A DNA stretch of 64,000 bases from Falsiroseomonas sp050563535 (GCF_050563535.1 NZ_JBNXUO010000003.1:1-64000), one strand, 5' to 3'. Shown: positions 49,071 through 60,262, counted from the first letter of the stretch. The notes: generated by a model from the letters alone, not told the origin. Program-made: numbers and translations.

Positions 49071-51428
49071 ATGACCGCGGAGCGGCCGATCCGGAAGCAG
49101 CTTCCCGAAGCCGACCGCGTGCGGCTGCTGCACCAGCTGGAGCGCAAGCTGCTCTGGCTCTCGGCCTGGATGATCCACCACGCCAACCACATCCGCCCGA
49201 ACCGGGACGGGCTGAAGGTGGGCGGCCACCAGGCAAGCTGCGCCTCCGCCGTGTCGATCCTCGCCGCGCTCTATTTCGAGGTGCTGCGGCCCGAGGACCG
49301 GGTGGCGGTGAAGCCCCATGCCGGGCCGGTCTTCCACGCCATCAACTACCTGCTGGGCCGGCAGGACCGCGCGAAGCTCGCGACGCTGCGGCGGTTCGGC
49401 GGCATCCAGCCCTATCCGAGCCGCGTCAAGGACGGCGCGGAGGTGGACTTCTCCACCGGCTCGGTCGGGCTCGGCGTGGCGCTGACCACCTTCGGTTCGC
49501 TGGTGCAGGACTATGTGCGGCTGCACGGGCTCGGCCGGCCGGACCTGCGGCCCGGGCGGCACGTGGCTGTGGTGGGCGATGCCGAGCTGGACGAGGGGAA
49601 TATCTACGAGGCCCTGCTGGAGGGCTGGAAGCACGACGTTCGGAATGTCTGGTGGGTGGTGGACTACAACCGCCAGAGCCTCGACAGCGTGGTGCCGGAC
49701 CGGCTGTTCGGCCGGATCGAGGGGCTGTTCCGCGACATGGGGTGGAACGTCGTCACCCTGAAATACGGCCGCCGCCTGGAAGCCGCCTTCGCGCGGGAGG
49801 AGGGGGAGGCGCTGCGCCGCTGGATCGACGACTGCCCGAACAGCCTCTACGCCGCGCTGACCTTCCAGGGCGGGGCCGCCTGGCGCAACGCGCTGCTGGC
49901 CGATCTCGGCCGCGTGCCGGGGGTGCGCGCCATCATCGACCCGCTGACGGATGACGAGCTGGCCGCGCTGATGACCAATCTCGGCGGCCATGACATCGAG
50001 ACGCTGACCGAGGCCTTCCGCGCGCAGGACGCGGCGGGCGACCAGCCGACCTGCTTCATCGCCTACACCATCAAGGGCATGGGCCTGCCCTTCGCCGGCC
50101 ACAAGGACAACCATGCCGGGCTGATGACGAAGGAGCAGATGGCCGCCTTCAAGGCCGCCATGTCGATCCGCGAGGGCCATGAATGGGACCCTTTCGAGGG
50201 GCTCGACGCGACGGAGGCGGAACTCCGCGCCTTCCTCGGTGACGTGCCCTTCGCGCGGCCCCTCGCGCCCGAGGGCCGGGCGCTTTCGGCGCCGGCGGTG
50301 CATGTGCCCGCCAGCCTGCCTGCGCCGCGCGTCCCGCCCGGCCGCAGCCTCTCCACCCAGGCCGCCTTCGGCGAGATCCTGGCCGAGATCGGCCGCGGGC
50401 AGGGAGAGGCGGCGGAGCTGGCGGCGCGCATCGTCACCACCAGCCCCGACGTCACCGTATCGACCAATCTCGGCCCCTGGGTGAACCGGCGCGGCATCTT
50501 CGACCGGCACCTGAAGAACGACGTGTTCCGCGACGCCAAGCTCGCCAGCGCGCAGCGATGGGGGATGGGGCCGGAAGGGCAGCACATCGAGCTCGGCATC
50601 GCCGAGCAGAACCTGTTCCTGGTGCTGTCCGCGCTCGGCCTGTCGCACAGCCTGTACGGCGCGCGGCTGCTGCCCGTCGGGACGGTGTACGACCCCTTCG
50701 TCAACCGCGGCCTCGATGCGCTGATCTATGGCTGCTACCAGGATGCGCGCTTCCTGCTGGTCAGCACGCCATCGGGCCTGACGCTGGCGCCGGAGGGCGG
50801 GCAGCACCAGAGTGTGAACACCCCGCTGCTCGGCATGGCGCAGGACCGGCTGCTGGCCTTCGAGCCGGCGCATGCGGACGAACTCGCCGTGCTGATGCGC
50901 TTCGCCTTCGACCACATGCAGAAGCCGGATGGCTGTTCCGTCTGGCTGCGCCTGTCCACCCGCGCGCTGGCGCAGCCGCAGCGGGCGCTGGACGCGGCGG
51001 GCGTGGTGGCGGGCGGTTACTGGGTGGTCCCTCCCGCGCCGGGCGCCGCGATCGCCGTCGCCTACCAGGGCCCGGTCGCGCCCGAGGCGATGGAAGCCTT
51101 CGAGGCCCTGCGCGAGGACGTGCCGGAGGCCGGGCTGCTCGCCGTTACCTCGCCGGACCGGCTGCATTCCGGCTGGCTTGCGGGGCGCGGGGACAGCCAT
51201 GTCGCGCGGCTGCTGGCGCCGCTGGCTCCGGGGGCGGCGCTGGTGACGATCCTGGATGGCCACCCGGCCGCCCATGCCTGGCTCGGCGCGGTGCATGGCC
51301 ACCGGGTGAGGCCGCTCGGTGTGGACCGCTTCGGCCAGGCGGGGGACATTCCGGACCTCTACCGCGAATACGGGCTGGATGCGGGCGCCATCCTCGATGC
51401 CTGCGCGGGGGTCCTGCTCGGGCGGTAG
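49071..51428 (+). CDS. AceE-like TPP-dependent transketolase-fold enzyme (stand-alone)
   Basis: A 785-residue homologue of homodimeric pyruvate dehydrogenase E1 (AceE) and transketolase. The TPP-magnesium motif GDAELDEGNIYEALLEGWKHDVRN is near residues 170-193, the pyrophosphate side region KVGGHQASCASAVSILAALYFE is near 42-63, and the catalytic Glu of the Pyr domain lies in HIELGIAEQNLFLVLSALGLSH near 505. E. coli AceE is about 887 residues. No E2 or E3 gene is adjacent, unlike classical pdh operons, so this could be a separate 2-oxoacid or sugar-phosphate enzyme. Start ATG 49071 follows a GGAGCAGGG site. Confidence 0.85.
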   Translation: MTAERPIRKQLPEADRVRLLHQLERKLLWLSAWMIHHANHIRPNRDGLKVGGHQASCASAVSILAALYFEVLRPEDRVAVKPHAGPVFHAINYLLGRQDRAKLATLRRFGGIQPYPSRVKDGAEVDFSTGSVGLGVALTTFGSLVQDYVRLHGLGRPDLRPGRHVAVVGDAELDEGNIYEALLEGWKHDVRNVWWVVDYNRQSLDSVVPDRLFGRIEGLFRDMGWNVVTLKYGRRLEAAFAREEGEALRRWIDDCPNSLYAALTFQGGAAWRNALLADLGRVPGVRAIIDPLTDDELAALMTNLGGHDIETLTEAFRAQDAAGDQPTCFIAYTIKGMGLPFAGHKDNHAGLMTKEQMAAFKAAMSIREGHEWDPFEGLDATEAELRAFLGDVPFARPLAPEGRALSAPAVHVPASLPAPRVPPGRSLSTQAAFGEILAEIGRGQGEAAELAARIVTTSPDVTVSTNLGPWVNRRGIFDRHLKNDVFRDAKLASAQRWGMGPEGQHIELGIAEQNLFLVLSALGLSHSLYGARLLPVGTVYDPFVNRGLDALIYGCYQDARFLLVSTPSGLTLAPEGGQHQSVNTPLLGMAQDRLLAFEPAHADELAVLMRFAFDHMQKPDGCSVWLRLSTRALAQPQRALDAAGVVAGGYWVVPPAPGAAIAVAYQGPVAPEAMEAFEALREDVPEAGLLAVTSPDRLHSGWLAGRGDSHVARLLAPLAPGAALVTILDGHPAAHAWLGAVHGHRVRPLGVDRFGQAGDIPDLYREYGLDAGAILDACAGVLLGR

Positions 51429-51493
51429 CGCCGGCGTGACGCGGCCCGGCCGCCCGCCTATACGCTCCCGCCGATGCGCGAGGTGGATGGGGC

Positions 51494-52570
51494 ATGAGGG
51501 GCGGGGAACAGGCGCCCGGCGCGGCGCGGCGCGATGCGCGGGCCGAGGTGGCGGCCCGCCGGGCGGCGGCCGCGGCGCGCCGCGCGGGGAGCCCGGCCGC
51601 GGCCATGCCGGCGCCGCCCTGGCTGGACCGCCCCGCGGGGGCGGAGGAGGTGCGGGCCTGCTACCGCTTCATCCTCGGCCGCGACCCCGAGGACGATTCG
51701 ATGCTGGCCCACCACCTGGCGGAGCCGGTGACGGTGGGCGCGCTGCGGGAGAGGTTCCTCGCCTCGGAGGAGTTCCGCGGCAGCCCCGCGCTGGATTCCG
51801 GCCCGCCGCCGGAGGCGGATCTGGTCGCCGGGCCGGAGGAGCTGGAGCGGCTGATGCTCTGGCAGATGCGGGTCTGGGCCGCGCTGGGCGAGGATGCGCC
51901 GCAGTGGTCGGTGATGCCCGAGGACGACTTCCGCCCCGACCGCTTCCCCGCCAACCGGCGGCGCTTCCAGGCGAGCGGGGCGGCGGATGCGGCGGCGCTG
52001 GTCGCCACGCTCGCCCGCCACGGGATCGCGCCGGAGGCGGTGCCGCGCCTGCTGGAGCATGGCTGCGGGACCGGGCGGGTGACGCCCTGGCTGGCGCAGC
52101 ACTTCCCGGAGATCACCGGGATGGACGTCTCCTCCCACCACCTGGCGCTGGCCCGGCAGGAGACGCAGGGAAGGGGGCTGGTGCATCTGCGCTGGCTGCG
52201 CGCGCGGCCGGGCGAGCCGATGCCGGCCGAGGGCTACGACCTCTGGTACAGCCGCCGGACCTTGCAATGGAATCCGCCGCCGCTGATCCGCCGCATCCTC
52301 GAACTCGCCTTCGCCGGCCTCGCCCCGGGCGGGGTGGCGGTGTTCCAGGTGCCGACCTGGTATCCCGGCTACCGCTTCTCGACCGCCTCCCACCTGGCCG
52401 GCCGCCAGCCCGCCGCGCCGGAGCTGCACCTGATTCCCCAGGGTGAGGTCTTCGCCCTCGCCGCGGCGGCCGGGCTGCGCGTGCTGGAGGTGCGCGAGGA
52501 CAGCCACCTGCCGGTGCCCGCACCCTCGGCGCTGAAATCGCAGCTTTTCGTGCTGCGGAAGCCGGGCTAG
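51494..52570 (+). CDS. SAM-dependent methyltransferase with N-terminal DUF4214-like domain
   Basis: A 358-residue protein. Residues about 1-45 are Ala/Arg-rich and probably disordered. Residues about 48-95 read CYRFILGRDPEDDSMLAHHL then LRERFLASEEFR, the pattern of DUF4214 domains found in surface-glycan and phycobilisome-linker-type proteins. The C-terminal half (about 150-350) is a class I methyltransferase with motif I LLEHGCGTGRVTPWLA near 190, ITGMDVSSHHLALAR (acidic loop) and LAPGGVAVFQVPT near 275. It may modify a surface sugar or lipid. Start ATG 51494 follows GGTGGATGGGG. Immediately followed by tRNA-Leu. Confidence 0.78.
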   Translation: MRGGEQAPGAARRDARAEVAARRAAAAARRAGSPAAAMPAPPWLDRPAGAEEVRACYRFILGRDPEDDSMLAHHLAEPVTVGALRERFLASEEFRGSPALDSGPPPEADLVAGPEELERLMLWQMRVWAALGEDAPQWSVMPEDDFRPDRFPANRRRFQASGAADAAALVATLARHGIAPEAVPRLLEHGCGTGRVTPWLAQHFPEITGMDVSSHHLALARQETQGRGLVHLRWLRARPGEPMPAEGYDLWYSRRTLQWNPPPLIRRILELAFAGLAPGGVAVFQVPTWYPGYRFSTASHLAGRQPAAPELHLIPQGEVFALAAAAGLRVLEVREDSHLPVPAPSALKSQLFVLRKPG

Positions 52571-52581
52571 GGATCGGGCGC

Positions 52582-52662
52582 GCGGGCGTGGTGGAACGGT
52601 AGACACGCTGGATTTAGGTTCCAGTGGCGCAAGCCATGGGGGTTCAAGTCCCTCCGCCCGCA
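52582..52662 (+). tRNA. tRNA-Leu (UAG anticodon)
   Basis: Acceptor arms GCGGGCG and CGCCCGC pair perfectly. The anticodon loop TTTAGGT lies between CTGGA and TCCAG, giving anticodon TAG. A long variable arm (TGGCGCAAGCCA) confirms a class II leucine tRNA. The T arm has GGTTCAAGTCC. CCA is not encoded: the discriminator A at 52662 is followed by TGA. Confidence 0.96.
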
Positions 52663-52792
52663 TGATGCCCCCTCCGGGGCGATGGGCGCTGTTTTCGGCG
52701 ATCCCCATTGCCCCCGCGCCGTCCGGGCGGTAACGGAGCCCGCTTCATGCGTTCGGCGCCGCCGGCGCCCCATCAGGACACGGATACGGACA

Positions 52793-54133
52793 ATGCAGGT
52801 CACCGAGCTGCCCGCCGAGGGGCTGAAGAGGGCGTTCCAGGTCGTGGTGCCGGCCGCGAGCCTGGCGGCGCGCCGGGACAAGCGCCTCAAGGAACTGGGC
52901 GCCGACCTGCGCCTGCCCGGCTTCCGCCCCGGCAAGGTGCCCGCCGCCGTGGTGAAGCAGCGCTACGGCGCCGCCGTGCAGGGCGAGGTGCTGGAGCAGT
53001 CCGTGCAGGAGGCGACGCAGCAGGTCATCACCGACCGCGGCCTGCGCCCCGCCATGCAGCCGAAGATCGAGCTGGTGAACTACAGCGACGGCGCCGACCT
53101 CGAATACAAGCTCGATCTCGAGCTGCTGCCCGAGATCCCGATGCCGGACTTCGCCTCGATCGAGCTGGTGCGCGAGAAGGCGACGCCGGGCGAGGCCGAG
53201 ATCGACGAGTTCCTCGCCACCATGGCGACCCGTCTGGCCAGCACCGAGGACGTGGCCGAGGCACGGCCCGCCGTGAAGGGCGACGTGCTGGTCTGCGACT
53301 TCGAAGGGCGGCTGAAGAACGAGGATGGCACCCTCGCCGAGCCCTTCCAGGGCGGGACGGCGAGCGACATGCCGATCGAGGTAGCCGGCGACGGCTTCAT
53401 CCCCGGCTTCACCGAGCAGCTCGAGGGCATGTCGCCGGGCGAGAAGAAGGACATCGAGGTGTCCTTCCCCGCCGAATACGGCTCGGCCGAGCTGGCGGGC
53501 AAGGCGGCGGTCTTCGCCATCACGGCCAAGGCGCTGAAGACCAAGGTGCTGCCCGCGATCGACGAGGAGTTCGCGAAGAAGCTCGGCATGGACGACCTCG
53601 CCGCGCTGCGCGCCCGCGTGGGTGAGAACCTGCAGCGGGAATATGACGGCCTCGCGCGGATGAAGGCGAAGCGCGCGCTGCTGGACGCCTTGGCGGAACG
53701 CGCGCAGTTCCAGGTGCCGGAAGGCATGGTGGAAGGCGAGTTCGGCCAGATCTGGCAGCGGGTCGAGGCCGACATGAAGGCCGGCCGTCTGGACGCCGAC
53801 GACCAGGGCAAGGACGAGGCGACGCTGAAGGGCGAGTACCGCGCCATTGCGGAACGTCGCATCCGCCTTGGCCTGCTGCTGTCCGAGATCGGGCGGACGA
53901 ACAACATCCAGGTCTCGAACGAGGAACTCGGCGGCGCGATGCGCGCCGAGGCCGGGCGCTACCCCGGGCAGGAGAAGCAGGTCCTCGACTTCTTCCGCAA
54001 GAACCCCCAGGCGGTCGAGAACCTGCGCGCGCCGATCTTCGAGGAGAAGGTCGTCGACTTCGTCCTGGAACTGGCCAAGGTGACCGAGACGCCGGTCACC
54101 CCGAAGGACCTCGCGGCCTCGGCCGCCGGCTGA
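52793..54133 (+). CDS. tig: Trigger factor
   Basis: A 446-residue ribosome-associated chaperone and prolyl isomerase. The ribosome-binding loop GFRPGKVPAAVVKQRYG is near residues 43-59, the FKBP domain is about 155-245 (VKGDVLVCDFEGRL, then PFQGGTASDMPIEVAGDGFIPGF), and the helical C-terminal arms follow. It begins at ATG 52793, 131 bases after tRNA-Leu, and starts the conserved tig-clpP-clpX-lon block. A strong hairpin follows its stop. Confidence 0.97.
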   Translation: MQVTELPAEGLKRAFQVVVPAASLAARRDKRLKELGADLRLPGFRPGKVPAAVVKQRYGAAVQGEVLEQSVQEATQQVITDRGLRPAMQPKIELVNYSDGADLEYKLDLELLPEIPMPDFASIELVREKATPGEAEIDEFLATMATRLASTEDVAEARPAVKGDVLVCDFEGRLKNEDGTLAEPFQGGTASDMPIEVAGDGFIPGFTEQLEGMSPGEKKDIEVSFPAEYGSAELAGKAAVFAITAKALKTKVLPAIDEEFAKKLGMDDLAALRARVGENLQREYDGLARMKAKRALLDALAERAQFQVPEGMVEGEFGQIWQRVEADMKAGRLDADDQGKDEATLKGEYRAIAERRIRLGLLLSEIGRTNNIQVSNEELGGAMRAEAGRYPGQEKQVLDFFRKNPQAVENLRAPIFEEKVVDFVLELAKVTETPVTPKDLAASAAG

Positions 54134-54149
54134 GCCGGCGGCCCGCCCC

Positions 54150-54181
54150 CCCCTCCTTCCGCGGCTGCCGCGGGGGAGGGG
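54150..54181 (+). terminator. Hairpin after tig
   Basis: CCCCTCC-tt-CCGCGG pairs with CCGCGG-g-GGAGGGG across a ctg loop, 17 bases past the tig stop. There is no T-run; this may be an intrinsic or partial terminator separating tig from clpP. Confidence 0.5.
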
Positions 54182-54192
54182 TGGCCTGGCGG

Positions 54193-54219
54193 CTTGGCTG
54201 CCGCGGTGCCGGGCCATTG
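54193..54219 (+). promoter_or_regulatory. Candidate heat-shock (sigma-32-type) promoter for clpP
   Basis: CTTGGC at 54193-54198 and CCATTG at 54214-54219 are 15 bases apart, close to the CTTGxxx / CCATnT elements of heat-shock promoters. It lies about 200 bases upstream of clpP in a 287-base gap that also holds the tig hairpin and an AT-rich tract (CATACAAAATAC, 54235-54246) that could be a second, housekeeping -10. Regulation of clpPX-lon by heat shock is known in alphaproteobacteria; the match here is approximate. Confidence 0.4.
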
Positions 54220-54420
54220 TGCCCCGGCGAATCGCATACAAAATACGACTTCCATCCAGCAGCGCGGCCGGTCTACCGACCCATGGGGGAGGGGGATTTG
54301 CTCTTTCCGCTGGTTTCCCCACATTAAGGTGGATGCGTCAGACTCGCCTTCGGGGCGGAGCCCGACAGGGCCTGCCCCTGGCTGCCGCCCGCCCCCGGGC
54401 AGGGCATGAAAGGGACCACC

Positions 54421-55065
54421 ATGCGTGACCGCGATCCGGTCGAGATCTACAACAACACCCTCGTCCCCATGGTCATCGAGCAGACCGCGCGGGGCGAGCG
54501 TGCCTTCGACATCTATTCACGCCTGCTGAAGGAACGGATCATCTTCCTGACCGGGGCGGTGTACGACCAGGTGGCGAGCCTGCTCTGCGCGCAGCTGCTG
54601 TTCCTGGAAAGCGAAAATCCGAACAAGGACATCGCCTTCTACATCAACAGCCCGGGCGGCGTGGTCACCGCCGGCCTCGCGATCTACGACACGATGCAGT
54701 ATATCCGTTCGCCGGTCAGCACGGTCTGCATGGGCATGGCGGCGTCGATGGGCAGCCTGCTGCTGTGCGCCGGTGCGAAGGACAAGCGCTTCGCCCTGCC
54801 GAACAGCCGGATCATGGTCCACCAGCCCTCGGGCGGCGCCCAGGGCCAGGCGACGGACATCGAGATCCAGGCGCGCGAGATCCTGAAAACGCGGGAGCGG
54901 CTGAACCAGATCTATGTGCGCCACACGGGTCAGCCCATCGAGGAAATCCAGAACAAGCTCGAGCGCGACACCTACATGTCGGCCGAGGAAGCCCGGGATT
55001 TCGGCATCGTCGACCAGGTCGTGGAACAGCGCCCCCTGCCGCCCGTCGAGGCGGTGAAGGCCTGA
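54421..55065 (+). CDS. clpP: ATP-dependent Clp protease proteolytic subunit
   Basis: A 214-residue serine peptidase. Motifs are NSPGGVVTAGLAIYDTM near residue 76, the nucleophile Ser in CMGMAASMGSLLLCAG near 105-120, His in SRIMVHQPSGGAQGQATD near 130-146, and Asp in the MSAEEARDFGIVDQ end near 190. It forms a tetradecameric barrel fed by ClpX. Start ATG 54421 is favoured over ATG 54406 by the AGGGA six bases ahead. Confidence 0.97.
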   Translation: MRDRDPVEIYNNTLVPMVIEQTARGERAFDIYSRLLKERIIFLTGAVYDQVASLLCAQLLFLESENPNKDIAFYINSPGGVVTAGLAIYDTMQYIRSPVSTVCMGMAASMGSLLLCAGAKDKRFALPNSRIMVHQPSGGAQGQATDIEIQAREILKTRERLNQIYVRHTGQPIEEIQNKLERDTYMSAEEARDFGIVDQVVEQRPLPPVEAVKA

Positions 55066-55153
55066 GCCCGGCCACGGCCGCCCCCGGCACGCCCATGCGC
55101 CAGCACCGCTTCACGGGCTGTTGCAGGGGCGGGCCATGTGGCGGTTCCGCTTT

Positions 55154-55172
55154 CCCCCGCGTTGCGCGGGGG
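55154..55172 (+). other. Hairpin between clpP and clpX
   Basis: CCCCCGCG pairs perfectly with CGCGGGGG across TTG, in the 199-base gap between clpP and clpX. No T-run follows. It could tune read-through from clpP into clpX or mark an RNA processing site. Confidence 0.4.
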
Positions 55173-55264
55173 CTACAGTCAGCTGTGGCCGACCTTCCTG
55201 CCGGGGGGCGGGCGCCCTGCGCCGCCACCCTCCCCGCAGGCGGGGTCTGGCCTCTGGAGCACGC

Positions 55265-56521
55265 ATGAGCAAGTCCGGCGACTCGAAGAACACCTTGTAT
55301 TGCTCGTTCTGCGGCAAGTCGCAGCACGAGGTCCGGAAGCTCATCGCCGGGCCGACCGTGTTCATCTGCGACGAATGCGTCGAGCTGTGCATGGACATTA
55401 TCCGCGAGGAGCACAAGACGCACCTCGTGAAGTCCCGCGACGGCGTGCCGACGCCGCGCGAGATCTGCAAGGTCCTCGACGACTACGTCATCGGCCAGGA
55501 CCACGCGAAGCGCGTTCTGTCGGTGGCGGTGCACAACCACTACAAGCGGCTCGCCCATGGCGGGAAGTCCGGCGAGGTCGAGATCGCGAAGAGCAACATC
55601 ATGCTCGTCGGGCCGACCGGGTCGGGCAAGACGCTGCTTGCCCAGACCCTCGCCCGCATCCTCGACGTGCCCTTCACCATGGCCGACGCGACGACGCTGA
55701 CCGAAGCGGGCTATGTCGGCGAGGATGTCGAGAACATCATCCTGAAGCTGCTGCAATCGGCCGACTACAACGTGGAACGGGCGCAGCGCGGCATCGTCTA
55801 CATCGACGAGGTCGACAAGATCAGCCGCAAGTCCGACAACCCCTCCATCACCCGCGACGTGAGCGGGGAGGGCGTGCAGCAGGCCCTGCTGAAGATCATG
55901 GAGGGCACCGTCGCCTCCGTGCCGCCGCAAGGCGGGCGCAAGCACCCTCAGCAGGAATTCCTGCAGGTGGACACGACCAACATCCTGTTCATCTGCGGCG
56001 GCGCCTTCGCGGGCCTCGAGAAGATCATCGCAGCCCGCGGCAAGGGCTCGGGCATCGGCTTCGGCTCCGAGGTGCGCGGTCCCGACGAGCGCCGCACCGG
56101 CGCCATCCTGCGCGAGGTGGAGCCCGAGGACCTGCTGAAGTTCGGCCTCATCCCCGAATTCATCGGGCGCCTGCCGGTGGTCGCCACCCTCGAGGACCTC
56201 GACGAGAAGGCGCTGATCGAGATCCTGACCAAGCCCAAGAACGCCCTGGTCAAGCAGTACCAGCGCCTGTTCGAGATGGAGGGGGCCAAGCTCACCTTCA
56301 CCGAGGATGCGATGAAGTCGGTCGCCACCCGCGCCATCCAGCGCAAGACCGGCGCGCGCGGCCTGCGCTCCATCATGGAGAGCATCCTGCTCGGCACGAT
56401 GTTCGACCTGCCGGGGCTGGAGGATGTGGAGGAGGTGGTGGTCAACCGCGAGGTTGCGGAAGGCCGCGCCAGCCCCCTTTTCATCTACGGCGAAAGGCCG
56501 GCGGAGCAGTCCGCGGGCTGA
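55265..56521 (+). CDS. clpX: ATP-dependent Clp protease ATP-binding subunit ClpX
   Basis: A 418-residue AAA+ unfoldase. The N-terminal zinc domain has CSFCGKSQHEVRK near residue 14 and FICDECVELC near 36, forming C4. Walker A is VGPTGSGKTLLAQT near 115, pore loop AGYVGEDVENI near 149, Walker B IVYIDEVDKI near 178, and RKTGARGLRSIME near 360 carries the sensor residues. It unfolds tagged substrates for ClpP. Start ATG 55265 gives the conserved N-terminus; the open frame continues upstream without a plausible start. Confidence 0.98.
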   Translation: MSKSGDSKNTLYCSFCGKSQHEVRKLIAGPTVFICDECVELCMDIIREEHKTHLVKSRDGVPTPREICKVLDDYVIGQDHAKRVLSVAVHNHYKRLAHGGKSGEVEIAKSNIMLVGPTGSGKTLLAQTLARILDVPFTMADATTLTEAGYVGEDVENIILKLLQSADYNVERAQRGIVYIDEVDKISRKSDNPSITRDVSGEGVQQALLKIMEGTVASVPPQGGRKHPQQEFLQVDTTNILFICGGAFAGLEKIIAARGKGSGIGFGSEVRGPDERRTGAILREVEPEDLLKFGLIPEFIGRLPVVATLEDLDEKALIEILTKPKNALVKQYQRLFEMEGAKLTFTEDAMKSVATRAIQRKTGARGLRSIMESILLGTMFDLPGLEDVEEVVVNREVAEGRASPLFIYGERPAEQSAG

Positions 56522-56709
56522 GTGGTTTCAAGGTCCCTCCCCACCGCCCCGCGCCGGGCGGCCATGCGCCCCGGCCGTGCTTGCGCCGGGGCGGCGGGGG
56601 GGCCATCTGAACGTCATCCCCGTGGCGCCGGGGCCGTGCCGACAACCGGGAGCCTCACAAGGGCCATCCCGGGGGCGGCCCCGGGCCGATCGTCCTCAGC
56701 GAGGTCCTA

Positions 56710-59130
<2,421 letters not shown>

Positions 59131-59156
59131 CCGGCCGCGCATCCGCGTTCGCTACC

Positions 59157-59196
59157 GGGGGCGCCCTGACCTAGGGTCGGGCGCCCCCTTTCTTTT
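59157..59196 (+). terminator. Strong Rho-independent terminator after lon
   Basis: GGGGGCGCCC pairs perfectly with GGGCGCCCCC around a 12-base loop and is followed by TTTCTTTT. It begins 27 bases after the lon stop and is the clearest intrinsic terminator in the window. Confidence 0.92.
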
Positions 59197-59303
59197 CAAG
59201 GCTTTCCGCGCAGCAGCGGCCGCGACGCGGCGGCGGCCGTGGGGTTTCTGCCGCAACCCCTTCGGAAATGGCGGTTATCCGCCAGGAAGCGGCCGTGCTG
59301 ACG

Positions 59304-59332
59304 TTGACGTGTGCGGAAGCGCGCTCCTAGTG
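59304..59332 (+). promoter_or_regulatory. Candidate housekeeping promoter for the HU gene
   Basis: TTGACG (59304-59309), 17 bases, then CTAGTG (59327-59332), about 100 bases upstream of the HU start. The 304-base gap between lon and HU otherwise holds the lon terminator and an apparently untranslated leader; I see no gene in it. Confidence 0.55.
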
Positions 59333-59434
59333 TGCGTCCCGATGCGACGGCGATTCGTCTTCAGTGCCGCCGCGTCTCACATGCAGCATGCGCGCAGCGG
59401 GACACGCGGCGCCGAGACCTGAAGGGGGGTCCAC

Positions 59435-59707
59435 ATGAACAAGCAGGATCTGGTCGCCGTTGTCGCCGAAGCGGGCGACCTTCCGAAGGCGAAGGCCGGC
59501 GACGTGCTCGACGCCGTGTTCGAGGCGATCACCAAGTCGCTGAAGAAGAAGCAGGAGGTCCGCCTCGTCGGCTTCGGCACCTTCTCCACCTCGCGTCGCA
59601 AGGCCGGCAAGGGCCGCAATCCGCGCACGGGCGAGGAGATCAAGATCCCTGCGACCACGACCGTCCGCTTCAAGGCTGGCAAGGGCCTGAAGGACTCCGT
59701 GAACTGA
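59435..59707 (+). CDS. hup: HU-family DNA-binding protein
   Basis: A 90-residue HU protein. The N-terminal MNKQDLVAVVAEAGDLPK and the family signature VGFGTFSTSRRKAGKGRNPRTG (residues 44-65, sense) are clear, with the beta-arm Pro at NPRTGEEIKIPA. HU bends and packages DNA. It lies between lon and the tRNA genes, as in many alphaproteobacteria. A GGGGGG run (59424-59430) sits just before the ATG. Confidence 0.97.
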   Translation: MNKQDLVAVVAEAGDLPKAKAGDVLDAVFEAITKSLKKKQEVRLVGFGTFSTSRRKAGKGRNPRTGEEIKIPATTTVRFKAGKGLKDSVN

Positions 59708-59733
59708 GCTTCGTCCCGTCCGGGACTGTGGAA

Positions 59734-59762
59734 GGGGCCGGCCCGCAAGGGCCGGCCCTTTT
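59734..59762 (+). terminator. Rho-independent terminator after the HU gene
   Basis: GGGCCGGCCC-gcaa-GGGCCGGCCC followed by TTTT. A perfect 10-base-pair stem with a GNRA-like loop, starting 27 bases past the HU stop. Confidence 0.9.
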
Positions 59763-59784
59763 CGATTCCAGGCCCCGCCGGGGC

Positions 59785-59813
59785 TTGGCGCCGCGCGGCG
59801 GACGCCGTAGGGC
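59785..59813 (+). promoter_or_regulatory. Candidate tRNA-Val promoter
   Basis: TTGGCG (59785-59790), 17 bases, then TAGGGC (59808-59813), 13 bases before the tRNA-Val start. Spacing is ideal but the -10 is GC-rich; moderate support. Confidence 0.4.
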
Positions 59814-59826
59814 AGGTGCCCGGGCG

Positions 59827-59898
59827 GGGCGCTTAGCTCAGCGGTAGAGCGCCTGTCTTACACACAGGATGCCGGCGGTTCGAATCCGTCAGCGCCCA
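59827..59898 (+). tRNA. tRNA-Val (UAC anticodon)
   Basis: Acceptor GGGCGCT pairs with AGCGCCC; D arm GCTC..GAGC; anticodon stem CCTGT/ACAGG around CTTACAC gives anticodon TAC (valine); T arm has GGTTCGAATCC. The discriminator A (59898) is followed by TTC, so CCA is not encoded. Confidence 0.96.
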
Positions 59899-60041
59899 TT
59901 CCCGCCATCCCTCCTTCTGGACCGGCGCATGGTGGCGGCCCCGTGCCGCGCCATGCAGGCCGACCTTCGCGTTGCACCGACCTCCCGGATGTTCATCCAC
60001 AGCGATCTTCATCCTGCCGCGCAATCCTCCGCCCCCTCCGC

Positions 60042-60070
60042 TTGACACCTCCGCCGCCCGCCCGTATCAC
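60042..60070 (+). promoter_or_regulatory. Strong promoter for tRNA-Asp
   Basis: TTGACA (60042-60047), exactly 17 bases, then TATCAC (60065-60070), with the tRNA starting 17 bases further. A perfect -35 element and correct spacing make this the best promoter match in the window. Confidence 0.78.
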
Positions 60071-60086
60071 CCGCCCACTGTCGCGG

Positions 60087-60163
<77 letters not shown>

Positions 60164-60262
60164 CGCGACAGTCTTTCCCCTAATTCGTTCTATACCGATG
60201 CGCCGCCGTGGCCTGGACGTTCCGGGCCCGCGGGCGCATCTGTTCCCCGGTTCCGATCTCCC

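Noticed and set aside
52745..54322. Minus-strand frame opposite trigger factor, and a similar one opposite lon (56707-59142)
   Set aside because: Both are shadows of strongly conserved housekeeping genes.
55121..55264. In-frame N-terminal extension of ClpX
   Set aside because: The extension contains the clpP-clpX hairpin and has no family support; ATG 55265 gives the conserved N-terminus.
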